From Silene conica (taxonomy: Eukaryota > Streptophyta > Magnoliopsida > Caryophyllales > Caryophyllaceae), in assembly GCA_029255685.2 (NCBI GenBank), contig CM055314.2:6466399-6530398 (forward strand): DNA of 64,000 nt, read 5' to 3'. How positions within the stretch are numbered: position 1 is the stretch's first letter; every line of letters starts with the position of its first letter. Below the pieces are notes generated by a model. It did no database searches. It saw only the letters and a program-made list of their open reading frames with translations, and was not told where the DNA came from. Position numbers and translations under genes: made by a program. Of this stretch, positions 22,160 through 34,728 are shown piece by piece.

Positions 22160-25100
22160 ATGGCGACCAAAGCTATCCTACGCCGGTTGATTTCATCATC
22201 ATCTTCAAATCTATTTCCCCCTAAAACCCTAGCTTCTCAGGTTATCACTGTTCTTCCTTTTTGTTCCCTATATTTTCTTTCAATTTGATTGTAATTGTTG
22301 GAAATGTATGTTATTCAAGTTTTTGTGCATAGATTTGTATTAATTTTTGAAGGATTTTTTTGCTGTTGTTGAATTATACAGTAAATGTTAGAGTTTATGA
22401 TTGGTTTAGATGGTGTTAATCATGGCGAAATAATTGATTTAGTGGTTAATTAGGGTTTAGGGTTTTAGTGCATCGTAGACATTTTGTCGAACATTTGGTG
22501 TGCATAGCGCCATTGCTGTTACTGCCTGTTACGAATATTATAGCTTGTTTTGGGGTTTAGATTCTCACGATAATCGAAACTACGTAGCCACATTGTATTG
22601 TGAGTTACAAATTTACAAGACGGACTTATCGTAGAATTTGTATTAGAGTTGTATTGTATCTTAGCGATTCTTGTCAAACACTTTATATGCAATACTACTA
22701 GGACTACAACAGCAACAATACCAGAGCCTTAATCAGAAAAGGATTTGGGGTCGGGTGATTAATCATCCTTTAAAACCGACTAGGACTATTGTAGCTTAAT
22801 GTCAAGTTTAGTTCTCGCGATAATTGAATCCACGTAGTGCAATGTGGATTATTTCAGTATGTTGGTTTGTTAATTAGAGGAAATTATCTTGGGAGAAATG
22901 AAATAAAGAGTTGTTTTTCGTTATATTATGGGGAAATACATTTGTAGGAACCATATACTGGAGTGAGTTTGTAGTTGGTTAAAATGCGGGTATGGGTTAG
23001 CCATAATATATGTGTGGAGGTAATACATTTTTGGAAGCCGTTTTTATATGTTTTGAGTGTGCGTGTGAATGTCAGGTACTTGAGTTTATAGTTAGTTAAA
23101 ATGCGGGTATAAGGTAGTTGTAATATTTGTGAGTTGGTATACTTAGTTATAATCTTTTCTTCTTATTTTCGTGTATTCTGGTTTGTTGGATATCCCAGGG
23201 TACTTTTGGTAGTAGGATGTTTTCGACGACAATTTTGACTCCAGATTCTAGTGAAGGTGCATTCCCGGCTGAGTTACTAAAGCCTCATAAAACGGTGTTG
23301 ACTCCTGATCATACACGAGGTGGGTGGAAATATTGTAGCTTTTTATGTTTATCTTGTTATCTGTAGAAGTACAAGGAGTGTTCTTGCTTCTAAAGCCTTA
23401 TACTTTGGGTTTGAGTTTTGTTGTGTTTCTCTTAGTTGCAAGAGGTCGCTGCGAGATAATTATTAATACTTGATTTTGGATGTGTTCATTTAGTTGTGAG
23501 ACTTCTTTCGGTGATAAGAATCCATGTTTCATTTTGGTGATGTTTCTCTTAGTTGTGAGATATCTCAAGGAGATAATAATCAATCACAAACTTGGTATTT
23601 TCTTTGGTATTTTTGTTCAATGGAGCCAAGTATCATTTGATTATATTAATGTCCTACTGGTGAATATGCGCAAAATTCTATCAGGAAAAAGTGAAAGAAT
23701 AGGCTGGACTTAAAACCAACATCAATAAAATAATAACTAATCATGTGAACAACTTCAATATATGTTAGATTTTTGGTTTAATAAACATTAGATTAAGCTA
23801 AAAAACATTTAATCGTAATGATAGACAGGAGAGGTACTTGAGACTATGTGGATGTAGCGTGAGGTGGTTTGTTTTCTTCATATATGGCTCTGCGGTGTGT
23901 GTTGTCTGTACGGAACAATCTGGAAATGCACCACACTCATACAGATATAGTAACTCACTATACTCTCTCTATTGTGTCTAATTCAAAAATTGCAACGTGT
24001 CGAAGGTTTTTCTAGTTTGATATGCTTTCAATGTGCTATTCTTTTGTTCATCTCAATGTATTCTTTACACGCAGAATGTTTAACTTATTTTCTTTTACAG
24101 GGATATACCAGGATCTAGTGGTCCCTATGATGAATTTTCATTTTGAGAATAAGGGACTTTTGACTTTACCTGGTGATGTTTTTGACGTGCCACTTAGGAA
24201 AGATATCGTTCACAAGGTTGTGAGGTGGCAGCTTGCAAAGCGTCAACAGGTGATTGATGGCAGGATAGTGTTATGCTTTACCTGATAACAGTGTTGAAAA
24301 AGTTGTCTCATTATTCTTTTTATCTCAGGGAACCCATTCCACAAAAAGAATCAGTGAGGTCAGTGGTACAGGGAGAAAACCATATAAACAGAAGGGTACT
24401 GGAAAAGCAAGGCATGGAACATTAAGAGGACCCCAGGTATTGAAGTATCCATCTCAAAAGATGGACGTGATTTCGGATTTGTTGTTTTACTTGGATACTT
24501 GAGATACTCTTTTTATGTCTGCATCATGAGACTAGTTATTTCTGGTTGTCCATGACAGTTTAGAGGAGGTTGTGTCGTGCATGGCCCCAAACCACGGAGT
24601 CATGCAATCAAATGTAACAAAAAGGTCCGTCGTCTTGGGTTGAAAGTTGCACTTTCTGCACGTGCTGCTGAAGGGAAGGTAATACTTCTTTCTTTATCCC
24701 TTTAATAAATGATTTACTTCAGAAATAAATGGATTTACAAACTCAATTACTTGGATCAAACCTTTTTTTTTCTTTTCTATTTGGCGTTTCCATTGTGTGT
24801 AATAGGCATGTCCTTTTAACTCTTTTCTTATCCACATCCATCCATATCCTACTTCTTTACATATTTGGAGAAGACTTTGGACGTGGAAGACCAAAGTCCA
24901 TCTTTTATAGTCGCTTGGGATGGGAGTAATTAGTAACTATTAGGGAGTAATAGAGCTAAAAAATGAGAAAACAGAGGAGGTTGGTGATTAGTGATAGTAG
25001 TGGAGGTTGGAAAGAGGAGGCGAGGGAGGAACTATTACCCAATATGGGGGTTAATGCATCACTTAGGGGCTTAGGGGGCAGTGCGTAACTATTCATCCTC

Positions 25101-26719
25101 CCCTAAAGAAGCAAGGATTTCCCTATTTTCCTCATTCAACCTTCTCCCACCACTACACAACACCCATCCCAAAGGACTCCTTAGTAGTAAATGCATAGAT
25201 CTGCTGCATTATCTGTGTTATCTAATTATCTTTGCCTTTGAACAGATTATTAAATTATTGGTGTTATATTGGACGTATTTGTCCTAATAAATTGAATGTT
25301 TGCATCTATGCATATATTCTCATAGACTCGTAATGGTTCATGGTTGGGGACATATTGTATCGTACCTAGCTTGACAGCGATTTTTGTACTGTTTGGATCC
25401 CTTTGAACCTGAGGTGGTAAGAGTAGATTCACTGCTCATCAGGTTCGAGTGGCGTTCCTTGGCTGGCGAAAAAAACTGATTATAAGACCAGGTCCTTGAA
25501 AGAAAGTTTATTTGATTAAAACTAATGATGATGGTTTTTAGCTTGATTCATTGATTGTTGTTATGTTACAAATGGGTTCAACACCTAACAAGGATTTAGG
25601 GCTCTTATAATTCACCCATAACTTAGCCGAGTAGGAGACGCTCTTATAATTCACCCATAACTTAGCCGAGTAGGAGACTAACTGGCAAATAAACCAACCA
25701 GACCCCGTAGATGGTTACAGGATGCTTAACCCCCCTTTCAGAAGTCACTTCACCCAAATACACCATAATACAGCCGGTGTGTAATAATTCCAAAGTACTT
25801 TTCTGTTTTACCGTCTTTTTTCTTTGCATTGACATTCATCTTTTGCAAGACGTAAATACACATTTTGTAATGTTGTCATGAATACTTTATCACGGGAAAC
25901 TTATGTTATCTCTTTGGTCATGTCCAGTTGTTGGTTTTTGATGATCTGGAACTCCCTTCCCACAAGACCAAGAATATTGTCAACTGGTATAATCAGTTGG
26001 AGAATACAAAGAAGATTCTAGTAGTTGATGGTGGCCCGATAAGTGACACGCTTAAGTTGGCTACACAAAACTTGCACTGTATTAACGTGTTGCCTTCAAT
26101 CGTAAGTTGCATGACCTTTCTCTTTAGCTATGATTTTCTTCATAAATATCCTCCACTGCCATTTAATTATTACATCTCCCTGTAACCGAATCAAACAAAC
26201 CTCCAGCCCTTTCTCTCCCTTTTTTGTGTCCATTGATGATCGTTTTAGGTTCGTTTTGCACAAATCATGGACATTGTAAGATGTGAATGGAAATACAAGT
26301 TGATGAAAAATATGGGGTGGCAAACTATAATGACCATGAATACTCGAATAATACCTAAAAAGGGAGAGATTCCGAGTGAGTAGTTTGTTCATGGACACCC
26401 TACAACAACATTGCCCCAGTGCCTCAATGACTCCCACAAATTGCGGAGTAAGGGAGGGTCGGATGTACGCAGCCTTACCCTTGTGTTAGCAACAGAAAGA
26501 GGCTGTTTCCGAATTACCCAAGAAAACAAATACTCCGTAGCACTGAAATGTTTTCCTGCGTGATACTCTGTGTGTTCCCATTCCTGAAGTTTTTATAAAT
26601 TGCCTTTCTTTTCTCAGGGATTAAATGTCTACAGCATTTTATGGCACGATACTTTGGTGATGTCTCTTGATGCTGTGAACCGAGTAGTTGAGCGGCTGCG
26701 CACACCGATTAATCGGTAA
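22160..26719 (+). CDS. Mitochondrial 50S ribosomal protein uL4m (L4)
   Basis: This is a universal large-subunit protein whose core binds 23S-type rRNA and whose loop lines the peptide exit tunnel. Exons 22160-22240, 23199-23319, 24101-24249, 24329-24436, 24559-24678, 25928-26101 and 26618-26719 encode 284 residues. The first ~60 residues ([19 protein letters not shown]...[15 protein letters not shown]) are a basic, Ser-rich mitochondrial presequence. The L4 core runs [80 protein letters not shown], and ends with [36 protein letters not shown] is the classic uL4 signature. I read it as mitochondrial rather than plastid from the presequence and from similarity to the plant mitochondrial form; targeting is an inference. 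Intron 5 holds a 39 bp perfect tandem duplication and intron 6 a SINE remnant. Confidence 0.95.
25601..25678. repeat. Perfect 39 bp tandem duplication
   Basis: The unit beginning GCTCTTATAATTCACCC and ending GAGTAGGAGAC occurs twice with no mismatch, at 25601-25639 and 25640-25678, inside uL4m intron 5. It is a recent duplication with no obvious function. Confidence 0.9.
26393..26523 (-). mobile_element. SINE remnant in uL4m intron 6
   Basis: Read on the reverse strand it contains GGGTAAGGCTGCGTACATCC, then ACCCTCC, then CACTGGGGCAATGTTGTTGT. This is the body and TTGTTG-type tail of a common plant SINE group (TS-like, from memory). A second, diverged copy is at 37563-37690 in the same orientation. 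No target duplication was found, so it is old or 5'-truncated. Confidence 0.65.
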
Positions 26720-27609
26720 TGTTTTAACTGAACTTAAATCAAGTTCACTTTCAGGAAGCACCGATTTCTTTTCCTCATGTTTAGAGACCTCATAGCACTC
26801 GATACTTTCGCTGCTGGAAGATAAAGGTTTTGATCTAATGTTTCTAGCATAGGATGATATGTATTCACAGCTTCTGTAATGCCTTCTCACCTTCTTGATC
26901 GGCAACGCCATGTAATACACAGATAGTAAGTGCACTACTTCGATGGTGGCTTGTTTGAATGTTTGGTATCAATAACGCAAGTGAAAGGACCATTGTTTGC
27001 GTACAACATTTTTACGAGTTTTTATCATATCGTATGCCTCGAGATTTGCACCTAGGCAAGTACAACTTAGATGTGGGGATTCGCTTACTCTTGTACGTTC
27101 ACCTAGCTTTCAATCTTTTCTCATGTCTAATATCGCCACCTCGAGTAATTCCGAAAAATTACAATTCCGGGCCCTCCAAGCAATGCCATTTTTAAAATTT
27201 TTTTTTTTTGTTTGGCGAGGTATAGTAAAAGAAAAAGATCCTCAAATACTAGCAGAACTAGATTTCATGCCCGGGCAACCGGGTAATATCTTGACATGGA
27301 TTCAAAAGTAATTATCGTAACAGTTAATCTTCTAAAAATACTTGGTATAATAGACATATATAGAGAATAATTTAGGTATGATTATTTTTTATGGCTAATA
27401 AAATATCAGATGTATTATCATCGGAACAACATGGAACGTTGAGAGTGCATCAAACTCCAATAGAAACGGAAACATGTTACAATTCAATGGTCTTGGAAAG
27501 ACACTTACATATTACACATCACTGTTAAAATAATATTTTAAGCACGTATATTTTTATAATAACTTCTATACTTTTCATTTGTTTCCCAATATTTTTAATA
27601 TATGAAGAT

Positions 27610-28605
27610 AGTTGGAGCTCGTATTCTTTTAATATTAACTCGTATTTGTTTTACAATATATCATATTCTTTTTATTTTATCTCATATTCTTATCTTAATA
27701 GCTCGTATTATTATCTTATTAACCCGTATACTTTTTACATTAGCTCGTATTCTTATCTTAATAGCTCGTATTCTTATCTTATTAGCCCGTATTCTTCTTA
27801 CATTGGCTCATATTATTTTTATATTAACCGGTATTCTTATATGCTCATATTAGTAAATTCTTGATCCTCTAATATGCTCGTATGTTTTTTTACATTAGCT
27901 CGTATTCTTATCTGAATAGCTCGTATTTTTTTACATTAGCTCGTATTCTTAGCTTAATAACTCTATTAGCACGCATTCTAACATTAATAGCTCGCCTTCT
28001 TATATGCCCGTATTTTTAGTTTCTGATTCTCTTAAGTTCTTATTCTTTTAACATTAGCTCGAATTTCTTATATATTCGTATTTTGTAGCTCGTATTCTTT
28101 TAATTATAACTCGTAATCTTAAGTGCCTATTATATCATGAAATTTAACGTATTGCAAATATGGGTCTATTTTTTTTAGCTCGAGAAGTGTTTCAATTAGC
28201 TTGTTTTTGTATTTCGTTTATATTAGCTCGTATTATCATCTTATTAGGCTGTGTTCTTATGTGCTTGTATATTTAAGCCCATGATCCTTTTAATCTCATT
28301 TCGTATTCATTTGTGCTCATATTTTAAAGCTCGTAATATGTTAATAGCTCGTATTGTTTTTTCATTAGCTCGTATTCATTTGTGCTCATATTTTAAAGCT
28401 CGTCTAATCTTAATAGATCGTATTGTTTTTACATTAGCTCGTATTCTTAGCTTAATAGTTCATATTCTTTTTATATTAGCTTGTATTCTTAGGTTAATAA
28501 CTCGCATTGTTTGTGCTCGTATTTTATAGTTTATGATTCTCTTAAAATCGTATTCTTTTTACATTAGCTCATATTCTTATGTGTTTGCATTCCGTAGCTC
28601 GTATT
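27610..28605. repeat. 'TTAGCTCGTATTCTTA' minisatellite, about 1 kb
   Basis: The decamer AGCTCGTATT or a one-base variant recurs every ~18-36 bp through about 1 kb, often as TTAGCTCGTATTCTTA with ATCTTAAT or TTTACA between copies. The frequent 18 bp spacing keeps one frame open, giving peptides such as RILILIARILILLARILL. Composition (Leu/Ile/Arg only) and the lack of start context or homology argue against a gene. Units become more variable and spacing longer after about 27850. Confidence 0.88.
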
Positions 28606-28860
28606 TGTCAAAACAAAATTCCATTGACAAAAATACGAAGCTAATGTTTTACTCCAAATGGATAATGTTGTTATAAAATTAATTTTGTTTTACAAAAAAA
28701 GGTACTATATTATATCAAAAATGGCTAGCTCATATCTCAACGTCTCCTTAATCCCTATATCTCTACGGTAGCCAAAACTCTTAGTTTAAAATCAAATATT
28801 TTATTAATTAATTCAATAGTTTACAGTCAATTTATATTTTAACTAATTCAATAATTACCC

Positions 28861-29520
28861 AACTGATATTTTATTACTATTTAATTATTTTTTTATTTAT
28901 ATACTTAATTTATTTAACCAAAGTAATAGTCGAAGTAATCGCTCTAAAAACAATAATTATCCAACTGATATTTTATTACCATTTAATTATCTTTTTATTT
29001 ATATACTTAATTTATTTAATTAAAGTAATAGTCAATGAAATTATTGCTCTAAAACAATAGCTAATGAACTCAATTATTTTATTAATTAATTCAATTATTA
29101 TCCAACTGATATTTTATAACTATTTTATTATCTTTTTATTTATATACTTAATTTATTTAAACAAAGTAATAACCAATTTAATCGCTCTAAAAACAATAAT
29201 TATCTAACTGATATTTGATTACTATATATTTAATTATCTTTTTATTTATATACTTAATTTATTTAACCAAAGTAATAGCCAATGAAATTGCTCTAAAATA
29301 ATTGCTAATGAAATCAATTATTTTGTTAACTAATTCAATTATTATCCAACCGATATTTTATTACTATTTAATTTAATTATCTCTTTATTTATATAATTAA
29401 TTTATTTTTACAAAGTAATATCCAAGATAATCGTTCTAAAAACAATAATTATCCAACTGATTTTTTATTACTATATATTTAATTATATTTTTATTTATAT
29501 ACTTAAGTTCACGCCCGGCC
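28861..29520. repeat. AT-rich satellite with alternating 102/141 bp spacing
   Basis: AACTGATATT-type anchors occur at 28861, 28963, 29104, 29206, 29348 and 29455, giving spacings of 102, 141, 102, 142 and 107. Long units contain an additional block with CTAATGAAATCAATTATTTT-type sequence between CTCTAAAA and TTATCCAAC that short units lack. The repeat is therefore a ~243 bp dimer repeated nearly three times, not a simple monomer array. It ends near the GC-rich palindrome GGCCGATGGCC at about 29517. Confidence 0.85.
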
Positions 29521-30605
29521 GATGGCCAGGTAATATTTTCTGGTATTTATCTATTAGAGTATTAGAGAAAAACTTTTTGCTTAAATATATAGGAATAATA
29601 TAATAACAAACACAATATTGTGGTAAGGTCGAGGTCATAATACAAAAGAGTCTTTACATATATAATTAGACTTTGTATCACACTCAAATAGATATTGTGT
29701 AATTGCGCAGCTAGAATTCTAATACATTCAAAATTATATAACCTATTATATTATTGTTGATCAAATTCTTGCAGTAATATTGCTCGAAATTAACTTTTAT
29801 GTTTGGCTCTTGAATTAATCCCACGTGCATAAGAATTTCTTAAATACCAATGTGATTTTCTATTGATTAGATCATATCAAAGATTCAAAGGTACGGTAAT
29901 TTTCAAGACTATAATAAGTTAATAACCTCTTATATCTCTAGTAGCTAGGCTCCTTATAGTCATTTCAAGCGTGCCGAATTTGCGACCGTTGTCCTGAAAA
30001 AAAAATTCCGTAGTAAAAACATACAGTAGTTAATATACATATGTGTAAAAATGATAAAGAAAACAAATATATAAGATGGAAACAATATAAAGAAATTAAA
30101 ATCAAAGCAAAAACATTGGAAAGACGAATAAATAGTGATGCAAATATATATACTCCCTAATATAATAGGTGACGTGTTTGAGTCGCACTTGTCTTCTTTT
30201 ATTTTATAATTCTAACCAGTTGTAAATTCTATTTATTAGCTACTTATTTTATTATTATTAGTTGTAAGTATATCTAAGTACTTAATTACTTAATTAATTT
30301 ATGGTTGGTCAATTCTCAAATTTTAATCATCTAAGATAATAGTCAATTAAATAAATAGTTTTTCAATTCTCATAATTATAACTTAAATAATTCACAAAAC
30401 TTGAACCAATCACATCGCTCGGAAAGTTCCTCTTTTAAGTATATATATTGATTGATTTGCCAAGGAATGGGGATCTTATTCAACAATCTAGGACAGAAAA
30501 TAATTGAAATACAATGAAAATTACTTAGCATTGAAAATATATTAGAGAATAAGCCTAATACTATGACCGGGAGTTGTGAGGTCTAAAACCTGGAATATAA
30601 GATCA

Positions 30606-30806
30606 GTGAGTCTTGCTTGCGACGGGTCATTATTTGTGACGGATATTTTGTGAGGTAAAATCGATATAAAATGAGTTAGTGGAGAAAGGGGACCACAGTA
30701 ATAGTGTTGCAGAGAGAGAAAAAGTGGGTATTTTGTGAGAGAAAACGGTATCCGTCATAAGCTTGCGACGGATAGTGCCGTTGCAAATAAGAATTTGTGA
30801 TATAAG
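30606..30806. mobile_element. 'GCGACGGATA' family MITE, copy 2
   Basis: It begins near GTCTTGCTTGCGACGGGTC and ends ATAAGCTTGCGACGGATAGT then TGCAAATAAGAATTTGTG. It shares both termini with the copies at 8447 and 31795. There is no coding capacity, and no target duplication could be fixed. Confidence 0.65.
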
Positions 30807-31109
30807 ATTCAAGCAATGCCATTAGAGTTTAGATTGTGCTGATGAGGAATATTTGAATCTTGTTATAGGTTCTGAATATCTAATCATTCGATATTCAGGT
30901 CGTAAAACGAATAATTTTACGTTATCATCGACGTGAGGCAGAGAAACACTCATTTTCAGGGAACAAAATGTGTATCTTATGATGGTCATTGCATACTCCT
31001 TTTATTTATAAGACGTTTGACTATAAATATTGAAGCATATAAAAACTTGATAAATCAATAACGATGTATTCATGTTATCATGTATTTAATATTCAACCGG
31101 CTAAATTGG

Positions 31110-31610
31110 TAGTAACGGGAGCGGACATGTTTGATCCGACCTGACCCGAACCTGAGCAAACCAGACCCGATGGAATCCAAGAATGTCACAACCAGCTTGA
31201 CCCGACCCAAGAATCAGCGACCCGAACCTGAATTCGACCTAATCTGATATGAACTAGATTCGTTATTGACCGGACTAAATTGATGAGCCAACAATTACTA
31301 AGTATAAGACAGAAAAATGGAACTTATTAGCAGTGTAGTTTGGTACGATTGACTTAATAATGAAATAGCTAAATCAAATAATGGTCGAGAGGTAAACGTA
31401 ATGGTTAAAAACTAAACCCGATAATGACTCGATCCAAACCCAACTCGGCACATCATTTGGTCCGATAATGACCCAACTCGAAAGGCAGGCTGACCCAATA
31501 TGACTCGATCTGACTCAAACCTGGCCCAAACTCAACCCAAAAGGTTAGGTTGACCCCATATGACCCGAACCCGGCCCAACTAACCAGATTGCCAACTCAA
31601 CACCGCGCAA
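31110..31610. repeat. GACCCGA-rich degenerate repeat block
   Basis: Variants of GACCCGAAC, TGACCCAA and AACCCGGCCC recur many times on one strand. The composition resembles the hAT element at 56520-56969, which is rich in CGGGTC, so this may be an eroded relative. I could not find terminal repeats or an 8 bp duplication here. Confidence 0.5.
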
Positions 31611-31794
31611 ATTAAAAGAGGGAGAATAAAAATATCAAGGGTGTAGTTGTTAACACAATTAAAGATTTACAAGCAGCCAACAGGGTAGTGTGGTTCCAAA
31701 AAAAAGTGCAACAGTTCAGGTAATGTCATAAATACAGATAACGAAGCCAACAGAGGATATTAAATCTCCCCCTTAGGATTAACAGATACTCAGC

Positions 31795-31985
31795 CAGTCT
31801 TCCTTACGGCGGGCATATCCGTTACAAACTTACGACGGGTCAAATACTACCCACATGGGTAGATAAGATAAAACAAAATGTTACCCCTAAATACTTTACT
31901 TTTGTCTTATCTTCTTATGTGGTTAATATTTAATTCGTTACAAATTTGCGACGGATATACCGGTCAGAAATGAGAATTTGTGTAG
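31795..31985. mobile_element. 'GCGACGGATA' family MITE, copy 3
   Basis: The left part has CATATCCGTTACAAACTTAC followed by GACGGGTC. The right part has CGTTACAAATTTGCGACGGA then TATACC and AAATGAGAATTTGTG. The two ends are roughly inverted (TATCCGT..CAAA against its complement). It lies about 300 bp upstream of the LCM methyltransferase start and may overlap its promoter. Confidence 0.65.
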
Positions 31986-32291
31986 GATTAAATAAACACA
32001 TATTATAATTACCAAAGTTTTGAGGTGAAGAAGAAGCTAAAGCATTAGTGGTAGTCGTGGAATGCTCTTTACCCAGTCTTTTTGTCCATCAAACCAACAT
32101 CATATCAATTGTCATGCTTTTACTTCTGTCTGTGTGTGTGTGGTTCTCTTTTCATCTTATCTGCTGCACCTACAATGGGCAAACTACAAGTACACATTCC
32201 AAATAACAAACCAAATTACGCCTACATTCCGAAAAAAACATATAAATTATTCTGCACTTTCCCTGAAAAGCTGTGTGTGTGGTCTACTACA

Positions 32292-33988
32292 ATGACAAAC
32301 CAAAGTGATGGAAGTATAGAAGACCCACCTTTCTGGTCGGAGCTGAGGCTTCCGAGTTTGCTTGGTAAGGATAGTTTTCAGAAGCTTCATTCGGCTATTG
32401 AGACGGAATGGGATCCGGTGCAACGGTCTGCGTGTCAAACTGCGGCTGGGAGGGCGTTGTGGAAGCATGTGACGAATGATATGTTGGCCGAGTTGCTTGC
32501 AGGGGAAAGACAGTTAACGAGTTTTCATGAGAAAATAAGGAAAGATCGTCTTAATCGAGCACGTGAGATTTCTGGTGTGATCCTTGCAGTTAGGACTCTT
32601 TGGTTTGATTCCAAACTTGAAGCTGCAGTTAGTTTTTTCAATGATGAGGTCTTCCAAACCGTTCTTCTTGGTGCAGGTGAGTCGACATTTTTGCTTTTGT
32701 TTCTAATCCTACAACAGATATAATATACGAGCGATTACTGGCAGCAGTGCTTTACATAATACCAATAAGTAAATATTTAAAAGAGGATGGCAGCCTAATT
32801 CCGGACCCTAGAGACACACTAGCTATAGCCTATAAGAATTTTACGTATGTTCGAGGGAATTTGATTTGTCTTATTTTCTTCACCTTTCGTTTCCCTCCCG
32901 CTCCCTCTCCCTCCCCTCTCTTTACTTCCCGATCCCACCATCAAGAGAAGCCTTACTCATTCAACCTTAGCTTGTTAACAAGATTTCATTAAGAGAAGCT
33001 AACCCGACTGAAGACGATATTTTCCCACTTAGTATCTTACGTTTCCAGTAGAACGGTAAACTCTCAATTCTTTGGCGATGGCACAGAGCAAAATGACCCA
33101 CTAAAAAGCATACACTCCTCAATCGTAAAGCCAGACCCGTAATGGATTTCTCGACAAAGTTATCGTGGTCATCATGAACATGATACTTTGTGTCCTCTGA
33201 CACAAGATGCCTCCTAACACAAGGGTAGGCTCCATACTTTTGACACATTACCCGGCCATAGGTAGGAGGGAGTCTATGATGCACTAATGTTGTCGTACAA
33301 AGCATTATTAATTTTTCCAACACAATAATTCATTAAAAGCAAAATGATAACAGGAATGGATACCAGAGCATATCGGTTGAACTGCTTGACAAATAGCCAC
33401 GTCTTCGAAGTTGATTTCCCTCAAGTCCTGCAAATGAAAGCATCTCTTCTACAAGAAGTAGTGGAGTCCAGAGATGAAGAACATGAGGTAGCAATGAAAG
33501 CTAAAACGCTCACAAGTGTAGAAGCTGATATAACAGGTGACGATTGGCTAGAGAAGCTTCAGGAGTCAGGATTCATACTTGGGAGGAATACAGTGTGGAT
33601 TTTAGAAGGTTTCCTCTATTATTTATCAGATTGCAACGCCATTGACGTGCTAAAGACCATAGCCTCCCACTGTACGCTAACACCAACAGTATTACTAGCA
33701 GATTTTATGAACAAATCATCAACCACACTTTCAAAGTCAACTTTTCAATTCTATAGCGACTGGCCCGATCAACTCCTACCATCTCTTGGGTTTTCGGATG
33801 TCAAACTATCACAAATCGGTGATCCAGACGCTCACTTTGGGTTGTTACATGATCCATCAAATATGTTCGATAAACTTCGCACCATTCCCAGGTCAGTGGA
33901 GGTAGACCCTGATAATGGAACGCCATGCTGCCGTCTATATCTTGTACAGGCTTTGGGATCTCCAACTAGAACTATTCAAAGATTATAA
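32292..33988 (+). CDS. Leucine carboxyl methyltransferase (LCM/PPM) family SAM-dependent methyltransferase
   Basis: Exons 32292-32676 and 33354-33988 encode 339 residues, the usual length for the plant homologue resembling Arabidopsis At5g42760. The SAM-binding motif VLLGAGMDTRAYRL spans the splice junction. Other family landmarks are SACQTAAGRALWKHV, REISGVILAVRTLWFDSKLE, HVFEVDFPQVLQMKASLLQE, VEADITGDDWLEKLQESG, and the acidic WILEGFLYYL motif. The family includes the PP2A leucine carboxyl methyltransferase and tRNA-wybutosine enzymes, but the substrate of this branch is not known to me. ATG 32292 was chosen because the aligned family N terminus starts there. The frame is open further upstream to 32082, but that segment is low-complexity and leader-like. 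It is tail to tail with the lumen-protein gene. Confidence 0.92.
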
Positions 33989-34618
33989 TATGTTGAATAA
34001 TTTGTTCATTGTAGTTATAGCTTTACAAAACAATTCTGATATCTGTAACTACTATTACTGCCAAAGACACCATGGTATCAAGTTATTAAAGCACATGTTT
34101 TGTTCAACAAATATACAAATTTCATCAACAGTGGTGGAGGTATGCTTGAGGGATAAGCTTAAAGGGTCAAATTTTCGGAAGACCCCCCAATATTTCCAAG
34201 AATTCCAACTACCCCCTCCCATTTTTAAAAGTTCAGAATTCATCAGCCACCACATTGGTGTGGCCTATTCAGGAAGGAACTCACATTAGAAAAATCTTAG
34301 GGACGGTTTCATACGCTCAGATACTTGAGTTTATCCAGATACTATTATGGTAGATGCCACTTGAAATGATTACTTGGGTTTTGGAAACATCACTCTTAAC
34401 AACAAATTTGATAGACATATTTTTGCCTAGGTAGCCCACACCCAACAACGTCACGAGTCAAAAAAAATTATCATCAGCATTACGAAAGAAATGTACATAA
34501 GCTGAATAAAATGTAGAGAAAATGGAGGGTGCCAATCCCAACTTACTTTCAACATTTTTAGGCAGTAGTACAAATGCGTAAAACCAAGATTCTCGGTGAC
34601 AAAACCAGCTGGTGTCTA

Positions 34619-34700
34619 TCTGAGCAAGCATCAAGCTTCAATGCATCCCTTGATTCCTTGTTCAATTTTGAAGAGGGTTGACAATGTATCAGTCAGAGAA
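34619..34700 (-). pseudogene. Duplicated terminal-exon fragment of the neighbouring lumen-protein gene
   Basis: Reverse-strand reading gives LTDTLSTLFKIEQGIKGCIEA and a stop, matching the true terminal exon (LTDTLSILDKFEQGIMGCIEA) with an offset of 98 bp. It lies just downstream of the real stop at 34729, so it is a non-coding tandem copy, probably within the 3' UTR. The rest of 33989-34728 shows nothing else coding. Confidence 0.85.
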
Positions 34701-34728
34701 AACAAACCCATGTTAATCTGAGCAAACG

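Larger units (their letters stand above)
26720..32291. other. Gene-free interval between uL4m and the LCM methyltransferase
   Basis: About 5.6 kb with no recognisable gene. It contains the minisatellite at 27610-28605, the alternating satellite at 28861-29520, two MITEs, and a GACCCGA-rich block at 31110-31610. The rest (29520-30600 and 30807-31100) is AT-rich sequence in which I see no structure. A short Arg/Ile-rich frame at 27602-27853 is a translation of the minisatellite. Confidence 0.6.

Noticed and set aside
25385..25475. Possible second tRNA-like SINE in uL4m intron 5 (CAGGTTCGAGTGG followed by a short A run)
   Set aside because: Only the B-box-like part is visible; no A box at the right spacing and no target duplication was found.
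27602..27853. 83-codon open frame of Arg/Ile/Leu repeats
   Set aside because: It is the translation of the AGCTCGTATT minisatellite; there is no start context, homology or codon bias, and the same repeat opens a second frame at 27646.
29510..29545. GC palindrome GGCCGATGGCC as a possible Helitron terminal hairpin
   Set aside because: No CTRR terminus follows on either strand at the expected distance, unlike the hairpins at 46943 and 51563.
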